Made by a program: the position numbers and the translations under genes. Source: an uncultured Flavobacteriales bacterium (GTDB lineage: Bacteria; Bacteroidota; Bacteroidia; Flavobacteriales_D; Crocinitomicaceae). From it: a stretch of 64,000 nt of DNA. The stretch is taken from positions 1-64,000 of the forward strand of contig CAJXJK010000013.1 of the NCBI GenBank assembly GCA_913054135.1, written 5' to 3'. The notes below the pieces were generated by a model. That model was given only the letters and a program-made list of their open reading frames with translations. It did not search any database and was not told the origin of the DNA. Numbering within the stretch: position 1 is the stretch's first letter; every line of letters begins with the position of its first letter. Below are positions 7,846 to 16,679 of the stretch, in pieces.

Positions 7846-10446
7846 TTACTTGCTACTTTTTCCAAATTGATTTCCATACAATAAGCTTGTCACATCAGCA
7901 TGGTTGGGTTCTATTGTGATTCCATCTATCTCTGCTCTTGATTGATTTTCAAGGAAGAAATCCTCTTCAATGTTAGTGGTTTTGTAGTTGTTGAGTTCAA
8001 TCTTAGCCGGACCAAACATTTCTTTTTTCTTGAAAGCAGTATATCCAACCCTCACGTTATCTAGTTTTACATCATCCAGTATTACAGATGATAAGTCTTT
8101 ACTCACCAAGCCTAGTTCAGCATTTAAAACTGAAATCTTTTCTCCGCGAATAGAACTCATTTCTCCGGCACTCACTCCCTTGTCTCCTACATTGCTAATT
8201 ACTAAGTTTTCTACCTCAATAATACTTCCCGAAAAGTCAATTCCATCATTACCTATATCGTTGAATGTCAGATTTGTAAGTTTGCCTTGACAAAAATCAC
8301 CGTCAAATGCGTCAGAATATATGTGTTCAAAGTTAGAGTTTGAAAGCGTGAATTTGGAACGTATAACATTCAATGCGTCTTCTGAACTATTATTGCTAAA
8401 TGTTACATTGTCTAAATCTACGTCTGCTTCATAAAAATTGACTGAACCGGAATGATGCCACTTCCCCGAATGACACTCTGACAATGCGTTAAAGATGGTA
8501 TAATTTACTTTAGATCTATTTGAGCTCTGATATACTAAGAATGAACCACTGCTATCAGATGATGAAATAATAATTGGTTCCGCCTCTGTTCCCATCATTT
8601 CGCAATGAGCGTTTACAGCAAGAACACTATTGTTGATTAAATCCATCTGAGTTCCTGCCTCAATGTGTAAAGAATAATTTGGCTTTATTTCAATGTCGTT
8701 AGCTATTTGATAATTACCCTTTGAAATTCGCGCAGTTTTATCTTCATCATTGTAAGCAATGATATCTTCAAAATCTGTTTTATGGTTCAAATTCAAATGG
8801 CAGTCGTAATATGATTCTATTTTTGTGTAAAATGTATCAGTTTGTCCTACAAAAGAATAACCCACTTTAATTTTTCTGTGGACCCAACGGTTGTCATTTC
8901 TCTTAAGTTTTATTTGATTCGAATCAATAGCGTTTATTAGGTTCAGTTCAAACTTGTTTTCATTCACCCTTTGATTCAACCCTCTTCCATCTATTGTAAT
9001 ATTCTGATCTGATGAAATCTTTGTCTCACTGGTATCAAAAGCGCCAAAAACGATTAGCTCCTCATAAGAATTATTGTTCAAATTCAACTCCAATTTGGTA
9101 AGCCCTTGAGTGATTGTTCTGTTAGAAGTTACGTTTACAAAATACTTGTGGAACTCTGGTTCTTCAGTGCTTTCAAATTCCTTCAGTTTATTTCTAATCA
9201 CTGAAGCATTTGAAGTATAATGATCAATGAAAAATTTATAAGATGAGTTTTCTTTGTACATGTAAGTGAGATAAAGTTCCCTTTCTCCGGAGGTTTCTTC
9301 ATGAAAATTCTGCAAAAATTCTTCTTGGCTATATTTTCTGAGGTATTTGAAATAGGTGTTGACAAAATGCTCGTTTTCAAAGAAAATGTCTTTCCAAACT
9401 TTTACCTCAAATTCTCCGATATGATCATTGTACCAACGATTGTAGTAAATGTCCGAAATCATATGACCTGAATTTGAATCAAAACCTATTAGTTCAAGTT
9501 TGCCAATTACAGGGTTAAAATAGAATCGCACGTTCTTCCAACGAAGACAATGATGTCCACCGGTTAAGTCTGCAATGGCAAAAAGTTTTGCTGCCTTGTC
9601 AATATCTACTGCATTTTCAAGACTAACCGTCTTAGTTCTCAAACCATTGATCAAATATTTCCCTTTTTTGTATTGGTCAAATAAAATAGGATTTTTAAGT
9701 GTCCTCTTACTTTTAAAAACATCTACTTTAGCCATCAAGAATAGATTTTCTTGAGAATATGTATCATTTTTATTGAGAATGCTTTTGTCAATTAATATTG
9801 ACTCATCAAGTTTCAAGATCGGAGCTTCTCTTCTGTTGTTTAGTTCAATTAATTGTTTGTCAAAGCTTTCTTCAATAGCGTATACACCTTTGTCTTTTCC
9901 ATTTTCTTTTAACGTTGCAAAACTATAACGCAAAGCTATTAAGCCCTCTTTTTTCATGAGTTTATGAAAGTACCATTCATTTAGAAAACCTCTGGTTTCG
10001 GGTGATTGAATTGCAAATGATTTCATACCCATTAACCTGTCGTCTCCTGACATTTTAATTCGATATGACCATTTTTCAGTTGACCAGTGATCTGAATAGT
10101 CTCCCTTAAGTCTCATCTTGATATTGAAAGTATCCTTTGAAAACACCAATTGTGCAGGCACTTCAATTTTGTTTTCATCTCTCAAAATTCCTGCATCCAT
10201 TGCTCTCGATTGGCAATCATTCAACACTTGTTGAGAGCTGTCAGGAATAAGCAGGTTAATCTCATTTGGGGATGCATTTTTTCCATCTTGATAATTCGAA
10301 TAACTCAAATTCTTGACGTTCTTTACAGAAAAGATGAAATCCCGAATCGTTTCATTATGATACGAATACATTCCGAGAAAAAACACGATTAGCAGGAGCA
10401 TGGCTCTGCCGCTCCATTTGAGGAATATTTTAAATCTTGATTTCAA
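7846..10446 (-). CDS. CotH-kinase-like protein with C-terminal beta-helix
   Basis: 866-residue membrane-anchored protein. Residues about 14-28 form one hydrophobic N-terminal anchor. Residues about 110-330 look like a CotH-type kinase fold: MRLKGDYSDHW near 111-121, a lysine/arginine-rich YRIKM, a GVYAIEESFDK segment near 187-197, and the acidic GFDSNSGH near 321-328. Residues about 560-850 are repetitive short strands rich in N and D, as in right-handed parallel beta-helices. CotH proteins in spores and fungi phosphorylate proteins; whether this one is active is unknown. It is encoded upstream of a GT2 gene, so a role in surface glycan or coat assembly is inferred. Confidence 0.68.
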   Translation of the reverse strand: MKSRFKIFLKWSGRAMLLLIVFFLGMYSYHNETIRDFIFSVKNVKNLSYSNYQDGKNASPNEINLLIPDSSQQVLNDCQSRAMDAGILRDENKIEVPAQLVFSKDTFNIKMRLKGDYSDHWSTEKWSYRIKMSGDDRLMGMKSFAIQSPETRGFLNEWYFHKLMKKEGLIALRYSFATLKENGKDKGVYAIEESFDKQLIELNNRREAPILKLDESILIDKSILNKNDTYSQENLFLMAKVDVFKSKRTLKNPILFDQYKKGKYLINGLRTKTVSLENAVDIDKAAKLFAIADLTGGHHCLRWKNVRFYFNPVIGKLELIGFDSNSGHMISDIYYNRWYNDHIGEFEVKVWKDIFFENEHFVNTYFKYLRKYSQEEFLQNFHEETSGERELYLTYMYKENSSYKFFIDHYTSNASVIRNKLKEFESTEEPEFHKYFVNVTSNRTITQGLTKLELNLNNNSYEELIVFGAFDTSETKISSDQNITIDGRGLNQRVNENKFELNLINAIDSNQIKLKRNDNRWVHRKIKVGYSFVGQTDTFYTKIESYYDCHLNLNHKTDFEDIIAYNDEDKTARISKGNYQIANDIEIKPNYSLHIEAGTQMDLINNSVLAVNAHCEMMGTEAEPIIISSSDSSGSFLVYQSSNRSKVNYTIFNALSECHSGKWHHSGSVNFYEADVDLDNVTFSNNSSEDALNVIRSKFTLSNSNFEHIYSDAFDGDFCQGKLTNLTFNDIGNDGIDFSGSIIEVENLVISNVGDKGVSAGEMSSIRGEKISVLNAELGLVSKDLSSVILDDVKLDNVRVGYTAFKKKEMFGPAKIELNNYKTTNIEEDFFLENQSRAEIDGITIEPNHADVTSLLYGNQFGKSSK

Positions 10447-10565
10447 GGTAAACGATTAACCTTTCTGTTTTACTCTAATCCTACCGAGAAGTTACGCTAG
10501 AAACCGATTTTATTAAAATAAATAATGATTGTTGAAATGAAGAAAAATCTCTCTAAGACAAAGTT

Positions 10566-11477
10566 CTAGAACTTAGCCTTCGTACCACCAAATCTTCTCT
10601 TTCTTCCGTACATCCAAGAATAATTCTTTCTGTAGAATCCAGTTTTAGTTCTGAACAAACGGCTATAAGAAATTGTCATCAACATATAGTTATCACGATC
10701 TGTTGGGTCGCCCCTTGGTGAACCAGGTCCGTATTGAACAGCATCTGGTACATTTCCTTGTGAAACCCATTGGTTAGCTAATTGTGCCGCTAATGGATCT
10801 GCTGCCATAGCGCTTGGGTCAGCATAAACTCCTGAAATGTCATCTAAGTAATCAGTGAATGTCCAGTTCCAGCTAAACTCGAAACCAATTCTGTGAATTC
10901 GTTTGTGAGTAAAATAAAATCCACCTCCATAAGGCATCTGGAAAGCAACTGGAGAATATTTAGTTCCCTCCGTCATCAAAGGTCTTAATTTATATTTCTG
11001 ACCCGTACCACCAATTTGGCCTTTCGGGTTATGAATTAAAATTCCGGCACCTGCAAAAAAGTATGTTTGAAAATCCGTTCTGTATCTACCCCTAAATCCT
11101 ACATCTGCAACCGAAAGTATTTGAGGATAATATTCAAACTTTGCACTAACGTCATGAATGTCATTAGTGAAGTTCAAGTTTCTTCCTCTTCTTGCTCTAT
11201 TTTCAGAGTTCGAATCCATTCCTTGAATTCTCGCATAGGTATAAGATCCTTGCACTGCGAATAATGGGTGAAATCTATATCTAACAAATGCCCCTGCAGA
11301 CCAACGAGTATCCTTTAACTCCAAATTGTAAACAAAATTTCTCGCAACATCTCCTCCTCCAATGTCACCTAAAAAGTTGGTAACACCAGCTCTAACTCCA
11401 AAACCTAAGTTGTATCTCTGAGCGTTTGCTCCAAGAGACAAACTCACAATGAATAATAAAGCAAATAATTTTTTCAT
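10566..11477 (-). CDS. DUF6089-type outer-membrane beta-barrel protein
   Basis: Exported protein of about 303 residues. The ATG at 11477 is chosen because it begins a clean signal peptide (MKKLFALLFIVSLSLGANA, then QR); the ATG 45 bases upstream would add a non-signal-like prefix. The mature part has alternating aromatic/glycine strands (GFGVRAGVTNFLGDIGG, SAGAFVRYRFHPLFAVQ, GAGILIHNPKG, GIEFSWNWTF-like) typical of small outer-membrane barrels in Bacteroidota. The last residues are basic. Function is not known. The 118 bases between it and the CotH-like gene hold no gene. Confidence 0.75.
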   Translation of the reverse strand: MKKLFALLFIVSLSLGANAQRYNLGFGVRAGVTNFLGDIGGGDVARNFVYNLELKDTRWSAGAFVRYRFHPLFAVQGSYTYARIQGMDSNSENRARRGRNLNFTNDIHDVSAKFEYYPQILSVADVGFRGRYRTDFQTYFFAGAGILIHNPKGQIGGTGQKYKLRPLMTEGTKYSPVAFQMPYGGGFYFTHKRIHRIGFEFSWNWTFTDYLDDISGVYADPSAMAADPLAAQLANQWVSQGNVPDAVQYGPGSPRGDPTDRDNYMLMTISYSRLFRTKTGFYRKNYSWMYGRKRRFGGTKAKF

Positions 11478-11495
11478 CTTCTTCAAATAATTAGG

Positions 11496-11523
11496 CAAAA
11501 CTAGCCAATTTTCAACGGGCAAA
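11496..11523 (-). promoter_or_regulatory. Putative Bacteroidota-type promoter for the DUF6089 gene
   Basis: On the reverse strand a -7 box TAGTTTTG (bases 11503-11496) fits the TAnnTTTG consensus exactly, with TTTG at 11523-11520 as a -33 box. The spacing of 16 bases is a little short of the usual 17-23. It would give a leader of only about 10 bases. Confidence 0.4.
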
Positions 11524-11601
11524 GCACTAAATTACGAAAAAAAAGTAAGACAAAATAATTTTCATTATCATCCTCAAAATCTTGTTATCTTTAATGGCTT
11601 A

Positions 11602-12558
11602 ATGAAAGAGAATAGAATAACAGAATTATTAGGGATTAAATATCCCCTCATACAGGCTGGAATGATCTGGTGTTCTGGTTGGGAATTGGCCTCAGCGGTG
11701 AGCAATGCAGGAGGTTTAGGTATAATTGGTTCAGGGTCAATGTATCCTGATGTCTTAGATCATCAAATAGCGAAATGTAAGGCCGCAACAAGTAAACCTT
11801 TTGCTGTGAATCTACCTATGATTTATCCCGACATTGAAAAGCACATTGAAACAGTTATTAAGCACAAAGTTCCAATTGTCTTCACATCCGCCGGAAATCC
11901 TAAAACTTGGACTTCTCATTTAAAAAATCACGGTATCAAAGTGGTCCATGTGGTTTCTTCACTAAAATTTGCCTTGAAGTCTGAGGCAGCTGGTGTAGAT
12001 GCTGTTGTTGCCGAAGGCTTCGAAGCTGGAGGTCATAACGGAATTGATGAAACAACTACTATGACGCTTATTCCGATTGTAAAATCAGAGCTCAAAGTAC
12101 CATTAATTGCGGCAGGAGGAATCGGTACTGGAAGAGGAATGTTGGCTGCAATGGCGCTTGGTGCAGATGCTGTTCAAATCGGATCTCGATTTGTGGCCAG
12201 TGATGAGTCTTCGGCACATGAAGCTTTTAAAAAGACGGTAGTTCAAACAGTTGATGGTGGAACCAAGCTTACTTTGAAAGAGCTTACTCCGGTACGTCTG
12301 ATTAAGAATGACTTTTTCAATCAGGTACAATCGGCTTATGAGAATGGTGCTACCAATGACGAATTAAAATCTCTTTTAGGAAGAGGTCGTGCGAAAAAAG
12401 GAATGTTTGAAGGCGATTTAGTTGAAGGTGAATTAGAGATTGGCCAAATCGCTGGAGTAATCAATAATATCATGCCGGCAAAAGAAATTGTTGAAGAAAT
12501 CGTAAAAGAATTTCAAGAAGCAAGGGCAGATCTTGGATCAAATAAATACAATTTTTAA
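11602..12558 (+). CDS. Nitronate monooxygenase/FabK-like FMN enzyme
   Basis: 318-residue TIM-barrel flavoprotein of the 2-nitropropane dioxygenase/FabK superfamily. Characteristic segments: KYPLIQAGMIWC near residue 10, SNAGGLGIIGSG, EGFEAGGHNG near 140-149, and the FMN phosphate loop PLIAAGGIGTGRG followed by GADAVQIGSRF. The family oxidises alkyl nitronates or acts as FMN enoyl-ACP reductase; sequence by eye does not separate these. The stop (TAATG) overlaps the next start by one base, so it is cotranscribed with the M16 peptidase pair. A near-consensus TATCTTTA at 11586 suggests a short leader. Confidence 0.82.
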   Translation: MKENRITELLGIKYPLIQAGMIWCSGWELASAVSNAGGLGIIGSGSMYPDVLDHQIAKCKAATSKPFAVNLPMIYPDIEKHIETVIKHKVPIVFTSAGNPKTWTSHLKNHGIKVVHVVSSLKFALKSEAAGVDAVVAEGFEAGGHNGIDETTTMTLIPIVKSELKVPLIAAGGIGTGRGMLAAMALGADAVQIGSRFVASDESSAHEAFKKTVVQTVDGGTKLTLKELTPVRLIKNDFFNQVQSAYENGATNDELKSLLGRGRAKKGMFEGDLVEGELEIGQIAGVINNIMPAKEIVEEIVKEFQEARADLGSNKYNF

Positions 12559-13796
12559 TGATCAAATTTGATGAGTTTAAATTAGATAACGGACTAAAAG
12601 TTATCTTTCATAAAGATGAAACTACTCCTATGGCAGTAGTTAATATCATCTATGACGTTGGTGCTAGAGATGAAAGCGAAGACCGAACTGGATTCGCTCA
12701 TTTGTTTGAGCATTTAATGTTTGGAGGATCAAAAAACATTGAAAATTTTGATGCCCCATTGCAGCTAGCCGGTGGAGAGTGTAATGCTTTTACTAACAAT
12801 GATATCACAAACTATTACGACACTTTGCCAGTAGAAAATATCGAAACTGCATTTTGGTTAGAAAGTGATAGGATGCTGGAATTAGCCTTCACTCCAAAAA
12901 GTTTAGAAGTTCAGAGATCTGTAGTAATTGAAGAGTTTAAGCAGAGATATCTTAATCAACCTTATGGAGATGTTTGGTTGCTCTTGAGGCCTCTCATCTA
13001 TAAAACTCATCCCTACAAGTGGGCAACAATTGGTAAAAATATTGAGCACATTGAGAATGCAACAATGCAAGATGTCAAAGATTTCTTTTTTACTCATTAT
13101 GGACCGCAGAACGCAACATTAGTCGTAGGAGGGAATTTAGCATTAGATGAAGTCAAGAGGCTTAGTGAAAAGTGGTTCGGAAATATTCCTTCAAGACCAA
13201 AATTAGCGAGAGATATTCCAAATGAGCCTGCTCAACTTGAGGCTCGTCAGCTTGAAGTTGAAAGAAAGGTTCCTGCTGATGCCTTATATATTGCATTCAG
13301 AATGGGGAATAGAAAGTCTAAAGAGCACTTTTGCGGAGACCTCTTATCAGACATTTTAGGAAGAGGTCGTTCATCAAGATTATACAGTGAACTGATTGAT
13401 AAACAAAAGCTATTTACAACACTATCTGCTTATGTTTCTGCAGGCTGGGAAGATGGCTTATTTATAGTTTCGGGGCACTTGAATCAAGGAGTTTCATTTG
13501 AAAAAGCAGAAGCCGAAATTTGGAAGATTCTTAATGAAATGGGAGAAACTGAAATTGAAAATAGAGAGCTAACAAAGGTTCTTAACAAATTTAAAACAGC
13601 CAAAGTGTTTTCAGAACAAACCTTATTAAATCGTGTGATGAATATTGCAATGTTTGATTTGATGGGCAAGTTGGATGTTATTAACGAAGAATTAAATGAA
13701 TATGATAAGGTGACATCAACTCAAATAAGAGATTTCTCAAAAAGAGTTTTCGTGACAACCAACTCTTCAACCTTAAGAATTAAAGCACAGAAATGA
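12558..13796 (+). CDS. M16 family zinc peptidase, catalytic subunit
   Basis: 412-residue pitrilysin/mitochondrial-processing-peptidase-like protease. The inverted zincin motif HxxEH is complete: H48, E51, H52 in HLFEHLMFGG, and a downstream glutamate-rich VVIEEFKQRY supplies the third zinc ligand about 75 residues later. No signal peptide is visible, so it is likely cytoplasmic. The 3' end overlaps the next gene by 4 bases (ATGA). The pair forms the usual active/inactive M16B arrangement, in which both halves enclose a peptide-degrading chamber. Confidence 0.92.
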   Translation: MIKFDEFKLDNGLKVIFHKDETTPMAVVNIIYDVGARDESEDRTGFAHLFEHLMFGGSKNIENFDAPLQLAGGECNAFTNNDITNYYDTLPVENIETAFWLESDRMLELAFTPKSLEVQRSVVIEEFKQRYLNQPYGDVWLLLRPLIYKTHPYKWATIGKNIEHIENATMQDVKDFFFTHYGPQNATLVVGGNLALDEVKRLSEKWFGNIPSRPKLARDIPNEPAQLEARQLEVERKVPADALYIAFRMGNRKSKEHFCGDLLSDILGRGRSSRLYSELIDKQKLFTTLSAYVSAGWEDGLFIVSGHLNQGVSFEKAEAEIWKILNEMGETEIENRELTKVLNKFKTAKVFSEQTLLNRVMNIAMFDLMGKLDVINEELNEYDKVTSTQIRDFSKRVFVTTNSSTLRIKAQK

Positions 13797-15049
13797 ACAG
13801 AAGCGTAGCACCAGAATACACTCAAGCGAAAGATCTTAAGATAATAGCTCCAGAAAAAAAGGTTTCTGCGAGTGGAGTAGAGGTATTCTTAATGAGAGAT
13901 GTCAAGGATAGTTCTGTCAAGGTAGATTTTGAATGGTCGGCTGGAACAAAGTATCAAACAAAGAAGTTAGTATCGAACTTTACGAACAAGTTGATTTTTG
14001 CAGGAACTGCCGAGAAAAATTCTAATCAAATTGCCGAAGAAATAGATTTTTATGGTGGATACACTTCCTTGGAGGTTGATAAAGATCACGCCGCATTGAC
14101 CATATATGGTTTAAATGATAAAATATCGGACATATGTTCTTTAGTGAAGGATGCATTTGAGAAGGCTAATTTCCCTCAAAGTGAGTTGCAAAAGGAGTTG
14201 AGTATTGCTAAAAGTAAATTCAATATCGATATAGAAAAGGTAAAAGTGTTGTGTAGCAGAACCTTTAATAGGAAACTCTATGGCGAACATTCGGCTTATG
14301 GGCAAATTGCTGACTTAGAGGATTTTGACAAATTGACAAGACAAGATTTGATCTCATACTACAATGAGTTTTATAAGACGAAACCGGTCATATTCATTAC
14401 TGGAGATGTATCTGACTCTTTTGTAGAGGAGATTTTAAATTGGGCAAATGAATTTGTAGAGGAGAGAAAGGTTATCAATCCGGATGTTAACAATCAGGCT
14501 AAAGGCTTAATCAAAATTGAGAGAGAAGACGCTATTCAATCTGCAATCAGAGTGGGTAGATTAATGTTTGATAAGAATCATAAAGACTACTTTAATTTTC
14601 AACTTTTGAATACTATTCTCGGGGGCTATTTCGGAAGTAGATTGATGGCAAACATCAGAGAAGATAAAGGTTATACTTACGGAATTGGATCAGGAATGGC
14701 AGTTCTTCAAGACGCAAGTTATTTTTTCATTTCTACCGAAGTAGGGAAGGATGTGAACGAAAATACTATTGAAGAGATAAAGAAAGAACTTAAGTTACTT
14801 TGTGAAATTGAAGTTTCTGAAGACGAATTGCTCAAGGTTAAAAATTACATGTTAGGTGAGTTCTTGAGACAAGCTGACGGTCCATTATCTCAAATGGAGA
14901 TTTTTAAGAATATCTATTTCAACAATTTGAAATCATCATATTATCACGATTTTATTCAAGCAATTCACTCAGCCTCTGCGAATGATTTGAAGAAGTTAGC
15001 GAATGAGTATTTTGTTGAAGATGAGATGTTGATGGTAGTGGCTGGATAA
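13793..15049 (+). CDS. M16 family peptidase-like, non-catalytic subunit
   Basis: 418-residue partner of the upstream M16 peptidase. It has the same two-domain layout but lacks HxxEH at the expected place (residues about 60-75 read KLIFAGTAEKN instead). It keeps the C-terminal substrate-binding R/Y region (REDKGYTYGIGSG near residue 285) that assists the catalytic subunit in M16B heterodimers. The ATGA overlap with the upstream gene supports equal production of both subunits. No export signal is visible. Confidence 0.9.
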   Translation: MNRSVAPEYTQAKDLKIIAPEKKVSASGVEVFLMRDVKDSSVKVDFEWSAGTKYQTKKLVSNFTNKLIFAGTAEKNSNQIAEEIDFYGGYTSLEVDKDHAALTIYGLNDKISDICSLVKDAFEKANFPQSELQKELSIAKSKFNIDIEKVKVLCSRTFNRKLYGEHSAYGQIADLEDFDKLTRQDLISYYNEFYKTKPVIFITGDVSDSFVEEILNWANEFVEERKVINPDVNNQAKGLIKIEREDAIQSAIRVGRLMFDKNHKDYFNFQLLNTILGGYFGSRLMANIREDKGYTYGIGSGMAVLQDASYFFISTEVGKDVNENTIEEIKKELKLLCEIEVSEDELLKVKNYMLGEFLRQADGPLSQMEIFKNIYFNNLKSSYYHDFIQAIHSASANDLKKLANEYFVEDEMLMVVAG

Positions 15050-15061
15050 TTAAGAGTACTT

Positions 15062-16237
15062 ATGCCTACAAGTCAAGAACGTTTTAAGTTTGCCCTTTTC
15101 CCAGCAATTTTAATGGGGTTCGTGACCAATGTGTACATTTCTGTTGTGATTTATTTTGTCGGTGGAGGAGTGCTTATTCTTAGTCCGATAATTAGTTCCA
15201 TTTTATTTCTAGGTTTTTGGCCAGCATTGAAAAAAGGTCTACTCAATCCCAACATTGTTTTTTATTCACTTTCGTTAATTGTATGTGCAGAAGTCGCAAT
15301 TCATACTATTCATTTAGGATGGGAAACAGGTTTCTATTATTATATTTTCCTCTTGCCTTTGGTCTTTCTGCTGAATTCTAAATGGAAAGTAGGGGTCATT
15401 ATAGTATTTAATGTCATCATGTTGGCTTTTGGAATATTGCTTTGGTATTTTCAATCAGGTGTTGATGGAATTATAGATGTTGCAGTTGATGTTCAAGAGA
15501 TTCTTGAGTTTATAAATTTAAGTGGTACTGCCTCAATTGTGGTGGTGATAATGCTGTACTTTAGTAGAGCACTTCATCTAAAGGATGATGAATTAGAGTC
15601 TCAAAATGAAGAGATTTCGGCACAAAATGAACACAAGCAAATTCTATTAAAGGAGGTTCATCACCGCGTAAAAAATAACCTACAAATCATAACTTCTTTG
15701 TTGTCTTTGCAGTCGAGAACAGTAGAGGATGAAGAAATTGTAAATGTCTTAGAAGAGAGTAAACGAAGAGTAGAGGCAATTGCCTTAATCCATCAAAAAC
15801 TTTATCAAGATGAGGACATTACTCAAGTTAGTTTTAAATCTTATTTAGAAGAAGTTGTCGCCTCACAAAAATTGATTAACCCGACTATTAAATATGTCGT
15901 GAATAGTCCTGAAGTTAATCTGCCTTTAGATACGGCAATACCATTAGGTTTGGTGGTTTCTGAATTAATTTCTAATTCACTTAAACATGCTTTTTCAAAC
16001 GTAGCAGAGCCTTTGTTGACAATTGATTTGGATAAAATTGCAGAAGAAAAGTACGTCTTGTCTATTCAAGATAATGGCCCTGGTTTCCCTGAGACATTTA
16101 GCTTTGAAAATGAGACTGGCCTTGGTTCTGAGATAATTAACGCATTAACAGGGCAGCTGAACAGTCAAGTAGAATACAAGAATTCAAATGGTGCAAAGGT
16201 TATTATTAGGTTCAACGAAAAATCCCCCATCCAATAA
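15062..16237 (+). CDS. Membrane sensor histidine kinase (HisKA_2 type)
   Basis: 391 residues. Residues 1-170 contain about five or six hydrophobic segments with no large extracytoplasmic sensor. A short coiled coil leads into the phospho-acceptor box LLKEVHHRVKNNLQ (histidines 200-201), the HisKA_2 form, followed by an ATPase domain with N-box LVVSELISNSLKHAF and G1 box DNGPGFP. No response regulator gene lies next to it, so the partner is encoded elsewhere. The stop codon sits in the loop of a terminator hairpin. A second kinase of this type, frameshifted, lies at 41827-43183. Confidence 0.9.
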   Translation: MPTSQERFKFALFPAILMGFVTNVYISVVIYFVGGGVLILSPIISSILFLGFWPALKKGLLNPNIVFYSLSLIVCAEVAIHTIHLGWETGFYYYIFLLPLVFLLNSKWKVGVIIVFNVIMLAFGILLWYFQSGVDGIIDVAVDVQEILEFINLSGTASIVVVIMLYFSRALHLKDDELESQNEEISAQNEHKQILLKEVHHRVKNNLQIITSLLSLQSRTVEDEEIVNVLEESKRRVEAIALIHQKLYQDEDITQVSFKSYLEEVVASQKLINPTIKYVVNSPEVNLPLDTAIPLGLVVSELISNSLKHAFSNVAEPLLTIDLDKIAEEKYVLSIQDNGPGFPETFSFENETGLGSEIINALTGQLNSQVEYKNSNGAKVIIRFNEKSPIQ

Positions 16238-16251
16238 AGGATGAGGGATTT
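16220..16251. terminator. Bidirectional intrinsic terminator
   Basis: A 13-base stem, AAATCCCCCATCC at 16220-16232 against GGATGAGGGATTT at 16239-16251, with one mismatch and a 6-base loop containing the kinase stop codon. A-rich and T-rich flanks let it serve both the kinase and the convergent small gene. Confidence 0.8.
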
Positions 16252-16270
16252 ATATTTTCTTTAGTTGTTA

Positions 16271-16618
16271 TTAGCAGCCTTCGCCGTAATCAACAATCTT
16301 CACTTTGAAATCTTCTCCGTAATCAACCCATTTGATTTTGAAATCTTCTCCGTAATCAACTTCTTTCCATTTTCCTCTGCTATCCTCTCCATAGTCAACC
16401 CATTTGATTTTTACATCTTCTCCGTAATCAACTTTCTTTACTTCGTAATCTTCTCCGTAATCAACAAATTTGATCTTTCCGTATACTTCACAAGCTGTGT
16501 TACCAGTCATTTCTGTATCGTTTTCATTGTCTTCTGACATGAAGCTACTTAAAGCGAAAACTCCTAGGCTAACTGCTGCTGCTCCGAAAAGAGTTTTTAA
16601 GTTTAAAAATTTTTTCAT
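16271..16618 (-). CDS. Small exported VDYGED-repeat protein
   Basis: 115-residue protein starting at the ATG at 16618 (signal-like MKKFLNLKTLFGAAAVSLG, hydrophobic to about residue 26); an upstream ATG at 16696 would overlap recQ. After a short acidic linker, the body is six copies of an 11-13-residue unit, VDYGED followed by alternating charged/hydrophobic residues such as FKIKW. A cysteine (C43) precedes the repeats and the last residue is also cysteine (C115), so a disulfide could close the repeat domain. Function unknown; no enzyme motif. It converges on the histidine kinase. Confidence 0.72.
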   Translation of the reverse strand: MKKFLNLKTLFGAAAVSLGVFALSSFMSEDNENDTEMTGNTACEVYGKIKFVDYGEDYEVKKVDYGEDVKIKWVDYGEDSRGKWKEVDYGEDFKIKWVDYGEDFKVKIVDYGEGC

Positions 16619-16679
16619 CTGAATGTGTTTTGGTTTTTTAAGATTTTTAAATCTATATATTAATTGAGTTAAAGACAAA

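Noticed and set aside
16265-16537. 90-codon ORF opposite the VDYGED repeats
   Set aside because: Shadow of the 33-base repeat; no signal peptide and the other strand has one.
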